Below, piece after piece: positions 17,653 to 25,348 of a stretch of DNA of 64,000 nt. The notes beneath the pieces were generated by a model, which had not been told where the DNA came from, did no database searches, and was given only the letters and a program-made list of their open reading frames with translations. Each line of letters begins with the position of its first letter. The first letter of the stretch is position 1. The position numbers were made by a program, and so were the translations under genes. The DNA is taken from NCBI GenBank assembly GCA_913031435.1, contig CAJWFD010000001.1, positions 46,215 through 110,214 on the forward strand. The letters are read 5' to 3'. This stretch comes from an uncultured Cryomorphaceae bacterium. GTDB lineage: Bacteria; Bacteroidota; Bacteroidia; Flavobacteriales; Schleiferiaceae.

Positions 17653-17682
17653 TTGGTTTAAATAAATTCGGTTCTATATTTG
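17653..17682 (+). promoter_or_regulatory. promoter of the tRNA-Gly/tRNA-Leu unit
   Basis: A textbook Bacteroidota promoter: TTG (17653-17655), a 19-base spacer, TATATTTG (17675-17682). Transcription should begin about five bases before tRNA-Gly. It begins only ten bases after the mutS stop. Confidence 0.8.
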
Positions 17683-17693
17683 CCGACCCTAAC

Positions 17694-17766
<73 letters not shown>

Positions 17767-17767
17767 C

Positions 17768-17797
17768 AAAAAGCCCTCCACCAATCGGGGGGTTTTT
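17768..17797 (+). terminator. weak hairpin with T-run between the two tRNA genes
   Basis: CCCTCC (17774-17779) can pair with GGGGGG (17787-17792), including one G-T pair, around loop ACCAATC; flanking A5 and T5 extend it after one unpaired G. It looks like a leaky terminator or a processing structure between the tRNAs. Confidence 0.4.
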
Positions 17798-17804
17798 AGT
17801 TGCC

Positions 17805-17890
17805 GCCCTGGTGGTGGAATTGGTAGACACGACGGACTTAAAATCCGTTGAACAGCAATGTTCGTGCGGGTTCAAGTCCCGCCTGGGGCA
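17805..17890 (+). tRNA. tRNA-Leu (anticodon UAA)
   Basis: 86 bases with the long variable arm of a class II tRNA: acceptor GCCCTGG/CTGGGGC (two wobble pairs), anticodon stem ACGGA/TCCGT with loop CTTAAAA (anticodon TAA at 17839-17841), T arm GCGGG-TTCAAGT-CCCGC, discriminator A. No CCA is encoded. It shares the promoter upstream of tRNA-Gly and is followed by a strong terminator. Confidence 0.96.
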
Positions 17891-17896
17891 CGATAT

Positions 17897-17926
17897 AAGC
17901 CCATCCGTAAGGATGGGCTTTTTTTT
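17897..17926 (+). terminator. Rho-independent terminator after tRNA-Leu
   Basis: Ten-bp perfect stem AAGCCCATCC/GGATGGGCTT with loop GTAA, followed by T6. It closes the tRNA unit and separates it from thyA. Confidence 0.9.
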
Positions 17927-17997
17927 GTTCATTTCACGTGGAAAACATCACGACTTGTTACTGCGGAATGAGGCATCTAAAAAGCCATATTTGTTCC

Positions 17998-18879
17998 ATG
18001 CAGCAATACCACGACTTAGTGCGCAGGGTTCTCGAGGAAGGAACCCAAAAAGGCGATCGAACAGGTACAGGAACCATGAGTGTTTTTGGCCATCAAATGC
18101 GTTTTAACCTTCAAGAAGGTTTTCCATTACTCACTACAAAAAAAGTTCACCTGAAAAGCATACTACATGAGCTGTTGTGGTTTTTACAAGGGTCTACTAA
18201 TATTGAGTATTTAGCTAAAAACAACGTCCGCATCTGGGATGATTGGCCTTTTGCATCCTTTAAGAAATCTGCATCCTATCAAGGAGAGGATATCCGAGAA
18301 TTTGCTGCTAAAGTGGCAAGCGACCAGGTTTTTGCTCAAAAATGGGGAGAATTAGGACCGGTTTATGGTTACCAGTGGCGTTCATGGCCAGCACCTGATG
18401 GAGGTCACGTGGATCAAATAAGCCAAGTGATAGATCAAATTAAAAACAACCCTAACAGCAGAAGAATCATTGTCAATGCATGGAACGTCGGCTTTGTGGA
18501 TCAAATGGCCTTACCTCCTTGTCATGCGTTTTTTCAATTTTACGTGGCAGATGGAAAACTAAGCTGCCAACTTTACCAGCGTAGTGCAGACATCTTTTTG
18601 GGCGTACCCTTTAACATCGCCTCTTATGCGCTTCTGGTCCACATGGTAGCTCAAGTTTGCGGATTAGAGGTAGGTGATTTTATACATACACTGGGGGACG
18701 CTCATATCTATAACAACCATAAAGAACAGGTCGAGTTACAGTTAACCAGAGACTTTAGAAATCTTCCATCACTCCACCTGAACGCAGAGATTACGGATAT
18801 ATTTGACTTTAAATTTGAGGACTTCGAGATCAAGGAATACAATCCACATCCACCCATTTCAGGTAAAGTAGCAGTATAA
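17998..18879 (+). CDS. thyA: thymidylate synthase (ThyA type)
   Basis: Methylates dUMP to dTMP using methylene-tetrahydrofolate. Visible: the phosphate-binding GDRTGTGT near residue 18, the catalytic cysteine in [10 protein letters not shown], and [20 protein letters not shown] that binds dUMP. The start at 17998 ([15 protein letters not shown]) is the family start; an in-frame ATG at 17938 adds 20 residues unlike ThyA. At 293 residues it is longer than the 264-residue E. coli enzyme because of an insertion of about 30 residues after [11 protein letters not shown], a medium-length form between the E. coli and L. casei types. Its stop abuts folA, so dihydrofolate produced here is recycled by the next gene's product. 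Confidence 0.95.
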   Translation: MQQYHDLVRRVLEEGTQKGDRTGTGTMSVFGHQMRFNLQEGFPLLTTKKVHLKSILHELLWFLQGSTNIEYLAKNNVRIWDDWPFASFKKSASYQGEDIREFAAKVASDQVFAQKWGELGPVYGYQWRSWPAPDGGHVDQISQVIDQIKNNPNSRRIIVNAWNVGFVDQMALPPCHAFFQFYVADGKLSCQLYQRSADIFLGVPFNIASYALLVHMVAQVCGLEVGDFIHTLGDAHIYNNHKEQVELQLTRDFRNLPSLHLNAEITDIFDFKFEDFEIKEYNPHPPISGKVAV

Positions 18880-19371
18880 ATGATATTAAAAGCGATAGTG
18901 GCTTATGCGGATAACCACGTCATAGGCAAGGATAATGATCTCATATGGCATTTGCCAGATGACCTTAAACATTTCAAGCGTCATACGAAGGGCCGCACCA
19001 TTATTATGGGTCGCAAAACATGGGACAGTCTTGGTGGAAGGCCATTGCCTAATAGAAGGCATATCGTGATTACGAGGACCCATGGATTTCTGGCTGAAGG
19101 GGCAGAGGTCGTGCATACCTTGGAGGATGCCATCGCACTAGCAAAACATGAAGAAGAGGTGTTTGTGGTAGGTGGTGCTCAGATTTATGAATTGGCAATG
19201 CCATTTTTAGATGTTCTGGAAATCACAGAGGTACATGCTTTACCAGAGGGTGATACTTATTTTCCTAAATGGGATTCGTCAGTTTTTGACTTAGTCTCAC
19301 AGGACAATAGACCTGCAGATGAACAACATGAATATAGCTTTACTTTTAAAACTTGGATGCGAAAGCGTTAA
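18880..19371 (+). CDS. folA: dihydrofolate reductase
   Basis: Reduces dihydrofolate to tetrahydrofolate with NADPH. The 163-residue protein shows the Met20-loop sequence GKDNDLIWHLPDDLKHFK with the conserved active-site acid, GRTIIMGRKTWDSLG-RPLP for NADPH/substrate binding, and VVGGAQIYELAMP near the C-terminus. Its ATG directly follows the thyA stop with no intervening base, the common thyA-folA pairing. The next gene begins 29 bases on. Confidence 0.95.
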   Translation: MILKAIVAYADNHVIGKDNDLIWHLPDDLKHFKRHTKGRTIIMGRKTWDSLGGRPLPNRRHIVITRTHGFLAEGAEVVHTLEDAIALAKHEEEVFVVGGAQIYELAMPFLDVLEITEVHALPEGDTYFPKWDSSVFDLVSQDNRPADEQHEYSFTFKTWMRKR

Positions 19372-19400
19372 CTGAAGAAACATACCACCTTATTCTTATT

Positions 19401-21425
19401 ATGAAAAAAATCACACTTTTATCTTTATTAGCAGTTGTTGCTTGTCAGTCACCTACTAATGAGGCAGAACCGAACGCTACTGCGTTTGCTTTAGATAATT
19501 TAGATACTAATGCAGCAGCCTGTGAGGATTTCTTCCAGTATACCTCAGGTGGATGGCGAGAAGCCAACCCAATACCTGAAACAGAAGTAAGGTGGGGAGA
19601 GTTTAACAAGTTAGCGGAAGCCAACAAACAAAAGATAAAAGTACTCTTTGAAGAGGTGACCAAGGGTTCCTATGAGAAAGGTTCAGACGAACAATTGATA
19701 GGAGACCTTGTGACGAGCGGAATGGATAGTACCTCACGTAATGAGCGAGGTACGGCCGAGCTTAGTTCTTATCTTGAAGAAGTGGATCAAGTGGTCTCTT
19801 TAGAAGAGCTGTTTGCATTGATGGCACGCAATAAGTTCGCAGGAATCAGTGGTCCCATTTCGGTTTATGTAAGTACGGATGCTAAAAACTCTAATGCGCA
19901 TGCACTTTATGTAGGTCAAAGCGGAATTGGTCTTCCGGATAGAGATTACTATTTGAAAAGTGATGAAGAAAGTGCCCAACTTCAACAAAAATATAGGGAT
20001 CACATTTCAGCGATGGGTGACCTTTTAGAGAGTCCTATAGATGCCCAGGAAATCTATGAGCTAGAATATGCCTTAGCCTCTGCTATGAAATCTCGTGTTG
20101 AAATGAGGGATGCAGATGCGCGTTACAACTTAATGACACAGGTAGACTGGCAGAACCTTGCTCCAAGCCTTCCTATTGAAGCGTTCATGGCTGAGTTGTC
20201 TCTGTTCGCATCCGGTCCTGAATTGGCCACGGAAGAAGTGGTAAATAGCTCACCGGAATTCTACAGCCGTCTGGAACTAGTACTTGCCACCTTTGATTTA
20301 GCGGTGTGGAAAGACTACCACAAATGGCATATTATCAAAGGAGCGTCAAGTGCATTGAATGACGCTTTAGAAATACAGGATTTTGAGTTTTACCAAAAAA
20401 CCTTGAATGGCAAGCCGAAAATGAACCCAAGATGGAAACGTGTTCAAGGATCTACTGGAATGCTTGGGCAGCAGGTAGGACACTTGTATGTGAAACGTTT
20501 CTTTTCAGAAGAAAGTAAGGCGGAAGTGGAGCAAATGGTTGAAAACCTTAGAGAAGCGTTTAGAGGAAGGATTGACCAGTTGAACTGGATGACTCCTGAG
20601 ACTAAGGTGAAAGCCAGAAAAAAATTAGATGCCTTCACCTATAAAATTGGTTATCCAGATACTTGGAAAGACATCAGTGATCTTGAAATCTCTAAGGACA
20701 GCTACTTTGCGAACATGAAAGAAATGCAGCACTATTTTACAAAAGAAAATCTTCAAAAATTAGACCAGCCTGTTGATAAATCAGAATGGGGGATGGGTGC
20801 ACATATTGTGAACGCCTACTACAATCCGCTGAACAATGAAGTGGTATTTCCTGCGGGAATTCTTCAGCCACCTTTTTACAATCCCGATGCCGATGCAGCT
20901 ATTAATTATGGGGCTATTGGCGGGGTAATCGGTCATGAGTTTTCTCATGGATTCGATGATCAAGGATCTAAATACGGCCCTGATGGTAATCTTGAGAATT
21001 GGTGGACTGATCAGGATAAATCCCAATTCGATTCTCTGACTGAGCGACTTGCTAGTCAGTACGACGCCTATGAAGTTTTGCCAGATGTACATGTAAATGG
21101 TCACTTAACCTTGGGAGAAAACATTGCAGATTTAGGTGGACTGACCTTAGCCTATTACGCCTATCAGAATTACAAATCCACGAAAGAGGTTGCTCCAGTG
21201 GATGGTTTTACTGACGATCAACGCGTTTTCTTGGGTTGGGCACAAGTATGGCAGAGCAATGCGAGGGAAGAGTACTTGAAAAATCAAGTGACCACAGATC
21301 CACACAGTCCTGCTCAGTTTAGAGTATCAGGTCCTGTGAGTAATATGCCAGAATTTAGAGAAGCATTTGGCTGTGAAAGCGGAAATAATCTAAAAGAAGA
21401 GGGGACTGAAATAATTATTTGGTAA
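19401..21425 (+). CDS. M13 family zinc metallopeptidase lipoprotein (neprilysin/PepO type)
   Basis: A 674-residue envelope peptidase. The start at 19401 gives a signal peptide with lipobox VVAC (Cys about 14); an upstream in-frame ATG at 19353 lies inside folA and is rejected. The zinc site is HEFSH (residues 512-516) with the third ligand and proton donor in ENIADLGG (about 573), and the family block FYNPDADAAINYGAIGGVIG precedes it. Such enzymes cleave oligopeptides on the outside of the inner membrane or at the outer membrane. The protein ends in Trp as many M13 members do. It may be read through from thyA-folA. Confidence 0.93.
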   Translation: MKKITLLSLLAVVACQSPTNEAEPNATAFALDNLDTNAAACEDFFQYTSGGWREANPIPETEVRWGEFNKLAEANKQKIKVLFEEVTKGSYEKGSDEQLIGDLVTSGMDSTSRNERGTAELSSYLEEVDQVVSLEELFALMARNKFAGISGPISVYVSTDAKNSNAHALYVGQSGIGLPDRDYYLKSDEESAQLQQKYRDHISAMGDLLESPIDAQEIYELEYALASAMKSRVEMRDADARYNLMTQVDWQNLAPSLPIEAFMAELSLFASGPELATEEVVNSSPEFYSRLELVLATFDLAVWKDYHKWHIIKGASSALNDALEIQDFEFYQKTLNGKPKMNPRWKRVQGSTGMLGQQVGHLYVKRFFSEESKAEVEQMVENLREAFRGRIDQLNWMTPETKVKARKKLDAFTYKIGYPDTWKDISDLEISKDSYFANMKEMQHYFTKENLQKLDQPVDKSEWGMGAHIVNAYYNPLNNEVVFPAGILQPPFYNPDADAAINYGAIGGVIGHEFSHGFDDQGSKYGPDGNLENWWTDQDKSQFDSLTERLASQYDAYEVLPDVHVNGHLTLGENIADLGGLTLAYYAYQNYKSTKEVAPVDGFTDDQRVFLGWAQVWQSNAREEYLKNQVTTDPHSPAQFRVSGPVSNMPEFREAFGCESGNNLKEEGTEIIIW

Positions 21426-21427
21426 AT

Positions 21428-21457
21428 GTGATTAAAGTCTCACCACAGATAAATTTG
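21428..21457 (+). promoter_or_regulatory. probable promoter of the rhodanese-thioredoxin unit
   Basis: TAAATTTG (21450-21457) matches the -7 consensus; exactly 19 bases upstream stands GTG (21428-21430), one base off the -33 TTG. The leader to the first ATG is about 30 bases. Confidence 0.5.
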
Positions 21458-21494
21458 CGGTCTTACTTTTACATTAAAACGAACAACATACAAT

Positions 21495-21773
21495 ATGGAT
21501 ATCAACGAAGCAATCAACCACGATAACGCATCTCTTGTGGATGTTAGGACTCACGAAGAAGTGGCTATGGAGCCAGTTCCTGGAGCAACACATATTCCAC
21601 TGGATGAAATCCAGGTGCGCTGGGAAGAGTTCAAGTCTATGCCTCGTCCTTTAGTACTGTTTTGTCGTTCTGGTGGGAGATCAGGTCAAGCCTTGGAATT
21701 TTTAGCGTCTAAAGGAATTGATGATGGGATGAATGGCATGGGCGCTTCTGATGTTATTATTCACTTGATGTAA
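21495..21773 (+). CDS. single-domain rhodanese-like protein, cytoplasmic
   Basis: A 92-residue protein without signal peptide. It has the rhodanese opening LVDVRTHEE and the active-site loop [10 protein letters not shown], whose cysteine would carry the persulfide. The family's C-terminal NLxGG...W is replaced by a short tail (MNGMGASDV), as in some compact Bacteroidota members. Likely role: sulfur transfer or thiol chemistry in the cytoplasm. It is the first of four same-strand genes with gaps of at most six bases, and is paired with an exported rhodanese. Confidence 0.85.
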   Translation: MDINEAINHDNASLVDVRTHEEVAMEPVPGATHIPLDEIQVRWEEFKSMPRPLVLFCRSGGRSGQALEFLASKGIDDGMNGMGASDVIIHLM

Positions 21774-21779
21774 CACGTT

Positions 21780-22181
21780 ATGAGAGGTTCTTTTTTTCTT
21801 CTTTTTGCTACACTTGGACTGGTCGGAACATTGAGTTGTCAAGCCTTACCTGACCAGCATGTATTGAGTGTTGATGTCAATGTTGAAGATTTCGCTGCGT
21901 TAATAGATACTTCTGGCTTTGGCTTTTTAATGGATGTACGTACGGATGCTGAATTCATAGAAGGACATCTAAAAGGTGCTACGCAACTGAACTTTTATGA
22001 AGCTTCTTTTGAAACATCATTAGATGCCATGGATAAGGATATCCCAGTTTTTGTTTATTGTAGAAGCGGAGGCAGGTCAGGTAAGGCAGCCAAAAAAATG
22101 AAAGAAAAGGGATTCAAGTCAGTCTATAATCTTGAAGGAGGTATAATCGCTTGGCAACGCGAACATAGCGTAGTGAAATAA
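21780..22181 (+). CDS. rhodanese-like lipoprotein
   Basis: 133 residues: signal peptide with lipobox GTLSC (Cys about 20), then one full rhodanese domain with [14 protein letters not shown], active-site loop [10 protein letters not shown] and the closing NLEGGIIAW. It is therefore an envelope counterpart of the preceding cytoplasmic rhodanese, six bases upstream, and precedes a thioredoxin by one base. The active loop is nearly the same in both. Substrate unknown. Confidence 0.88.
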   Translation: MRGSFFLLFATLGLVGTLSCQALPDQHVLSVDVNVEDFAALIDTSGFGFLMDVRTDAEFIEGHLKGATQLNFYEASFETSLDAMDKDIPVFVYCRSGGRSGKAAKKMKEKGFKSVYNLEGGIIAWQREHSVVK

Positions 22182-22182
22182 C

Positions 22183-22494
22183 ATGGCAAGTTTCAATGAG
22201 ATCATCGCAAGTGATACCCCAACACTAATTGATTTTTTTGCCGAATGGTGTGGTCCATGTAAAATGATGCCACCTATTCTCAAAGAATTGGCGGATCAAA
22301 TGGGCGACTCAGTACGAATAATTAAGGTGGACGTTGATAAAAATACCGCACTGGCAAAGACGTTAAATGTACAAGGTGTTCCTACCCTCGCACTTTTCCA
22401 GTCGGGAGAAATGGTATGGCGCCAAAGTGGTGTTATTCCTGCTTTTCAATTGGCGCAAATCATCAAAGATCATAGTACTTTAAAATCGAAATGA
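22183..22494 (+). CDS. trxA: thioredoxin
   Basis: A 103-residue classical thioredoxin with active site WCGPC (residues 22-26), the buried DFFAEWC approach and cis-proline in GVPTLALF. There is no signal peptide, so it is cytoplasmic. It may reduce the persulfide or disulfide form of the adjacent cytoplasmic rhodanese; that is inferred from the neighbours. Its stop overlaps the next gene's start by four bases (ATGA). Confidence 0.93.
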   Translation: MASFNEIIASDTPTLIDFFAEWCGPCKMMPPILKELADQMGDSVRIIKVDVDKNTALAKTLNVQGVPTLALFQSGEMVWRQSGVIPAFQLAQIIKDHSTLKSK

Positions 22495-23483
22495 AGTATT
22501 TAGTAGTCGTTCTGGTCTCCTTCTTTTTTCTAGGACTAACCTCTTGTGGACTTAGTCTAGACCTTGTTGATACGACGCCTTCCGTTCCAGATTATACTAA
22601 TCTTTCCTCTTGGTCTGCTCATCCGGAAATCGCTGATGATACCGATGAATCCTACAGTGGTTTAGTATTAAATCAATTCAATATCCCTGTTTTCTTTGCA
22701 AGTCCAACCGTTCATTTTCCTGAGAAAGGTGGAAGTTGGAATGCTGATATTGGAAACCTGGATGTTCGATCATCCTTTGGTACTCCCGTTAAATATCAAG
22801 CCAGCGCATTTAACGTTGCAGGCCCTGTGTATGCTCCATATTATCGTCAGGCAGCATACCAGGTATACAATGTAGCGCCTAATGTGATCACCACTAAAAG
22901 CTATCATATTGCTTATGAAGATGTGAAAAACGCCTTTGAGCAGTTCATGTCTGAAATAGGCCCGGAAACCTCGTATATTTTAGCCAGTCACAGCCAAGGC
23001 ACTGATCATTTAGAAACACTTTTAAAAAGCCATTTGACCAATGCTCAATTAGATCATTTAGTAGCGGCATACCTGATAGGAATGGAGGTCGATCAATGCG
23101 CTATGCCCATACCTCTTTGTGAAATACCTAATCAAACTGGATGTTTTGTTTCTTGGCGAACCTATCATAAATCTGTACGATTAAACAATAAATACGACCC
23201 TGAATGTATTGGAGTTGTCAATCCAATTTCCTGGAAGACCACAACGGAATTCCAATCAGCAGAATTAAATAATGGAGCATTAATTAATACGGAGCGCGAA
23301 TTGTATCCAGGTTTAGTCGGTGCGACGATCAAAGGTGGAATTATCATTACAGAGCGTCCCCATTTTCCTGGAAGCAGGCTTATGCGAACGAAAAACTATC
23401 ACAGAGGAGACATTAATCTGTATTATCTCAATATTCAGGAGAATGTATTGGTGAGATGCCTGTCGTATCAGAAGGAGCGATAG
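22491..23483 (+). CDS. DUF3089 lipoprotein (alpha/beta-hydrolase type)
   Basis: 330 residues with signal peptide and lipobox LTSC (Cys about 19). The body matches DUF3089: a block with [14 protein letters not shown] and the nucleophile elbow SHSQG (near residue 165), with the expected serine between His and Gln. The family is predicted to be serine hydrolases; the substrate is unknown. It is translationally coupled to trxA (ATGA overlap). Its last 56 bases overlap the convergent SPOR-protein gene. Confidence 0.85.
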   Translation: MKYLVVVLVSFFFLGLTSCGLSLDLVDTTPSVPDYTNLSSWSAHPEIADDTDESYSGLVLNQFNIPVFFASPTVHFPEKGGSWNADIGNLDVRSSFGTPVKYQASAFNVAGPVYAPYYRQAAYQVYNVAPNVITTKSYHIAYEDVKNAFEQFMSEIGPETSYILASHSQGTDHLETLLKSHLTNAQLDHLVAAYLIGMEVDQCAMPIPLCEIPNQTGCFVSWRTYHKSVRLNNKYDPECIGVVNPISWKTTTEFQSAELNNGALINTERELYPGLVGATIKGGIIITERPHFPGSRLMRTKNYHRGDINLYYLNIQENVLVRCLSYQKER

Positions 23484-23895
23484 GGTCGGCATCCTCGATC
23501 TCGTACCACGGTACTAAAGTCTGAACCACAAAGGCATCAGGAAATTCAGTTTTCCAATGAACCAATGCTCTTTCTGCTGCAGATACATCAGGAAAGGAGC
23601 CCATATGTATTTTAAAGTTGGGTTCTCGATATACCATTCGTGCGTCTTGGTCAGCGCCTAATCTTAAAATTTTGCCTCGAGTTTTATTGGCATTAGTTCT
23701 GTCACCACTAAAGATTTGTATCGTATATCCTTCAAATAGTTCACTTATCGCATGCTTCGTATAATGATGAAAAGCACTGTCTGTATCCATAGCGATATGG
23801 AGTGTATCTCGTTGGTATTCAGATATAGATGAGGCTATTGCGCTGCACCAAAGGCTAGATAAAACAACAGATAAGCACAGTTTCCAAGAATTCAT
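23428..23895 (-). CDS. exported SPOR-domain protein
   Basis: 155 residues with an N-terminal signal peptide. Residues about 55-125 form a SPOR-like domain: GYTIQIFSGDRTNANKTRG at its first strand and PNFKIHMGSFPDVSAAERAL at the second half, the usual spacing of the two repeats. SPOR domains bind denuded peptidoglycan glycans, so a periplasmic, septum- or wall-associated role is likely. The single gene converges on the DUF3089 gene with an unusually long 56-base overlap. Confidence 0.8.
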   Translation of the reverse strand: MNSWKLCLSVVLSSLWCSAIASSISEYQRDTLHIAMDTDSAFHHYTKHAISELFEGYTIQIFSGDRTNANKTRGKILRLGADQDARMVYREPNFKIHMGSFPDVSAAERALVHWKTEFPDAFVVQTLVPWYEIEDADPIAPSDTTGISPIHSPEY

Positions 23896-23911
23896 AAACG
23901 AGATATTTAGT

Positions 23912-23919
23912 CAAAATTA
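23912..23919 (-). promoter_or_regulatory. -7 element before the SPOR gene
   Basis: Read on the minus strand this is TAATTTTG, a match to TAnnTTTG, about 17 bases upstream of the start codon. No good TTG lies at the right distance, so support is limited. Confidence 0.35.
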
Positions 23920-24007
23920 CACTTAGGGTTTGGGACATAAAGCAATGCATCTCAAACAACCGCTAATTTAGAACCATTTTAAATTGGAAATACATCCAAT
24001 AATGGTC

Positions 24008-24036
24008 TTGAATCTGAGGTCTGGGTCTTATTTTTG
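24008..24036 (+). promoter_or_regulatory. promoter of the act-cox operon
   Basis: TTG (24008-24010), 18-base spacer, TATTTTTG (24029-24036). It lies 31 bases upstream of the actA ATG at 24068 and inside the longer open frame that starts at 23984, which argues for the later start. All genes to coxA at 35140 follow with short gaps, so this probably drives about 11 kb. Confidence 0.65.
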
Positions 24037-24067
24037 CGCCACAGTGAATAGCTATTTAAAGCAGTAT

Positions 24068-25336
24068 ATGTACACTAAATCTAAATCCAGGAGACTCGCA
24101 TCATTTTTACTAGTGGTCGTATTTATGTTCTCCTCATCATCAGTGCAGGCCTTCGAAGGGGATGCCAAGAACGGAAAAAAGCTTTTCAAGCAAAATTGTG
24201 CGAGTTGTCACAAACTTGATAAAAAGCTTGTAGGACCCGCTTTGACAGGTGTTACGGACAAATATTCTGAAGAATGGTTGTTGCAATGGATTCGCAATAA
24301 TGCTGAGCTTCGTGCTTCCGGAGACGAAGATGCAATTGACATTTTCGAAGAGTATAACGGTTCTGTAATGAGCTCTTTTACAATGCTTTCGAACCAAGAC
24401 ATTTTTGATATTCTCACTTACACTGTAGAGGGGGATCAAAAACCTGTTTTAGCAGATGTTGTAGGTGGAGCTGTTGTTGTTGCAGAAGCAAAAGATTACA
24501 GTAATCAAATCACCATCGGGTTAGGCCTATTGCTATTTGTTATGGTAATGCTTCTGGCACGGATGAAAAACACCTTACGACTTGTTCAAGGTGAAGAAAC
24601 GGTTTCTATTCTTGACGAAGCAGGGTGGTTTTGGGGTAGATTGATCAAAAACAAACGCATTGTTACGTTAGCTACTGTTTTAGTAACTATCGTCTTTCTG
24701 AATCAACTGTATGCTCTTATGATGGGCGTAGGTCAAGAACAGAATTACCAGCCAGAACAGCCTATTGCTTTCTCACATGCCTTGCATGCTGGTGAAAACG
24801 AGATAGATTGTAATTATTGTCACAGTTCTGCTCGTCACTCGAAACATTCCGGAATTCCTTCTGCAAATGTTTGTATGAATTGTCACATGTATGTTGATGG
24901 TTCTGAAATTACAGATGACGCAGGTGCGCTAAAATATGATGGTGATAATTCACCAGAGATCGCGAAAATTTATGCGGCCATTGGCTGGGACGTTGAAGAG
25001 CGAGGATACATAGAAGACTATGAGCAACAACCTATAAAATGGGTAAGAATCCATAATCTTCCAGATCTAGCTTATTTCAATCACAGCCAGCATGTTAATG
25101 CAGCAGAGTTAGAGTGTCAGGAATGTCACGGACCTGTTGAAACTATGGAAGAAGTATACCAGTATTCACCACTCACTATGGGCTGGTGTATTAACTGTCA
25201 CAGAGAAACTGAAGTTCAATTTGAACAGAACGGATATTATCAAGACTTCCACGCAGAACTAACTGAAGAGTACCACGGAGAAAAGATTACGGCTGAAAAA
25301 ATTGGCGGAATCGAATGTGGTAAGTGTCACTACTAA
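24068..25336 (+). CDS. actA: alternative complex III subunit A, hexaheme c-type cytochrome
   Basis: Part of the quinol:cytochrome c oxidoreductase ACIII on the periplasmic face. The 422-residue protein has a signal sequence ending near VQAF, an N-terminal monoheme cytochrome c domain (CASCH, with likely Met ligand in SSFTMLSN), two membrane helices (about residues 140-160 and 195-220), then five more heme sites: CNYCH, CMNCH, CQECH, CINCH and CGKCH. Classic ActA has the five-heme part; here a sixth, class I-like cytochrome domain is joined at the N-terminus, a form common in Bacteroidota. The start at 24068 is chosen over 23984 because of the promoter position and signal peptide. Confidence 0.93.
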   Translation: MYTKSKSRRLASFLLVVVFMFSSSSVQAFEGDAKNGKKLFKQNCASCHKLDKKLVGPALTGVTDKYSEEWLLQWIRNNAELRASGDEDAIDIFEEYNGSVMSSFTMLSNQDIFDILTYTVEGDQKPVLADVVGGAVVVAEAKDYSNQITIGLGLLLFVMVMLLARMKNTLRLVQGEETVSILDEAGWFWGRLIKNKRIVTLATVLVTIVFLNQLYALMMGVGQEQNYQPEQPIAFSHALHAGENEIDCNYCHSSARHSKHSGIPSANVCMNCHMYVDGSEITDDAGALKYDGDNSPEIAKIYAAIGWDVEERGYIEDYEQQPIKWVRIHNLPDLAYFNHSQHVNAAELECQECHGPVETMEEVYQYSPLTMGWCINCHRETEVQFEQNGYYQDFHAELTEEYHGEKITAEKIGGIECGKCHY

Positions 25337-25348
25337 CAAGAAGTAAGC

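Noticed and set aside
17938..17997. N-terminal extension of thyA
   Set aside because: The extra 20 residues are Cys/His-rich and unlike ThyA; the family start is at 17998.
17811..18107. Open frame running through tRNA-Leu into thyA
   Set aside because: It covers a tRNA and a strong terminator and has no protein-like features.
23984..24067. N-terminal extension of actA
   Set aside because: A consensus promoter lies inside it and the signal peptide starts properly at 24068.
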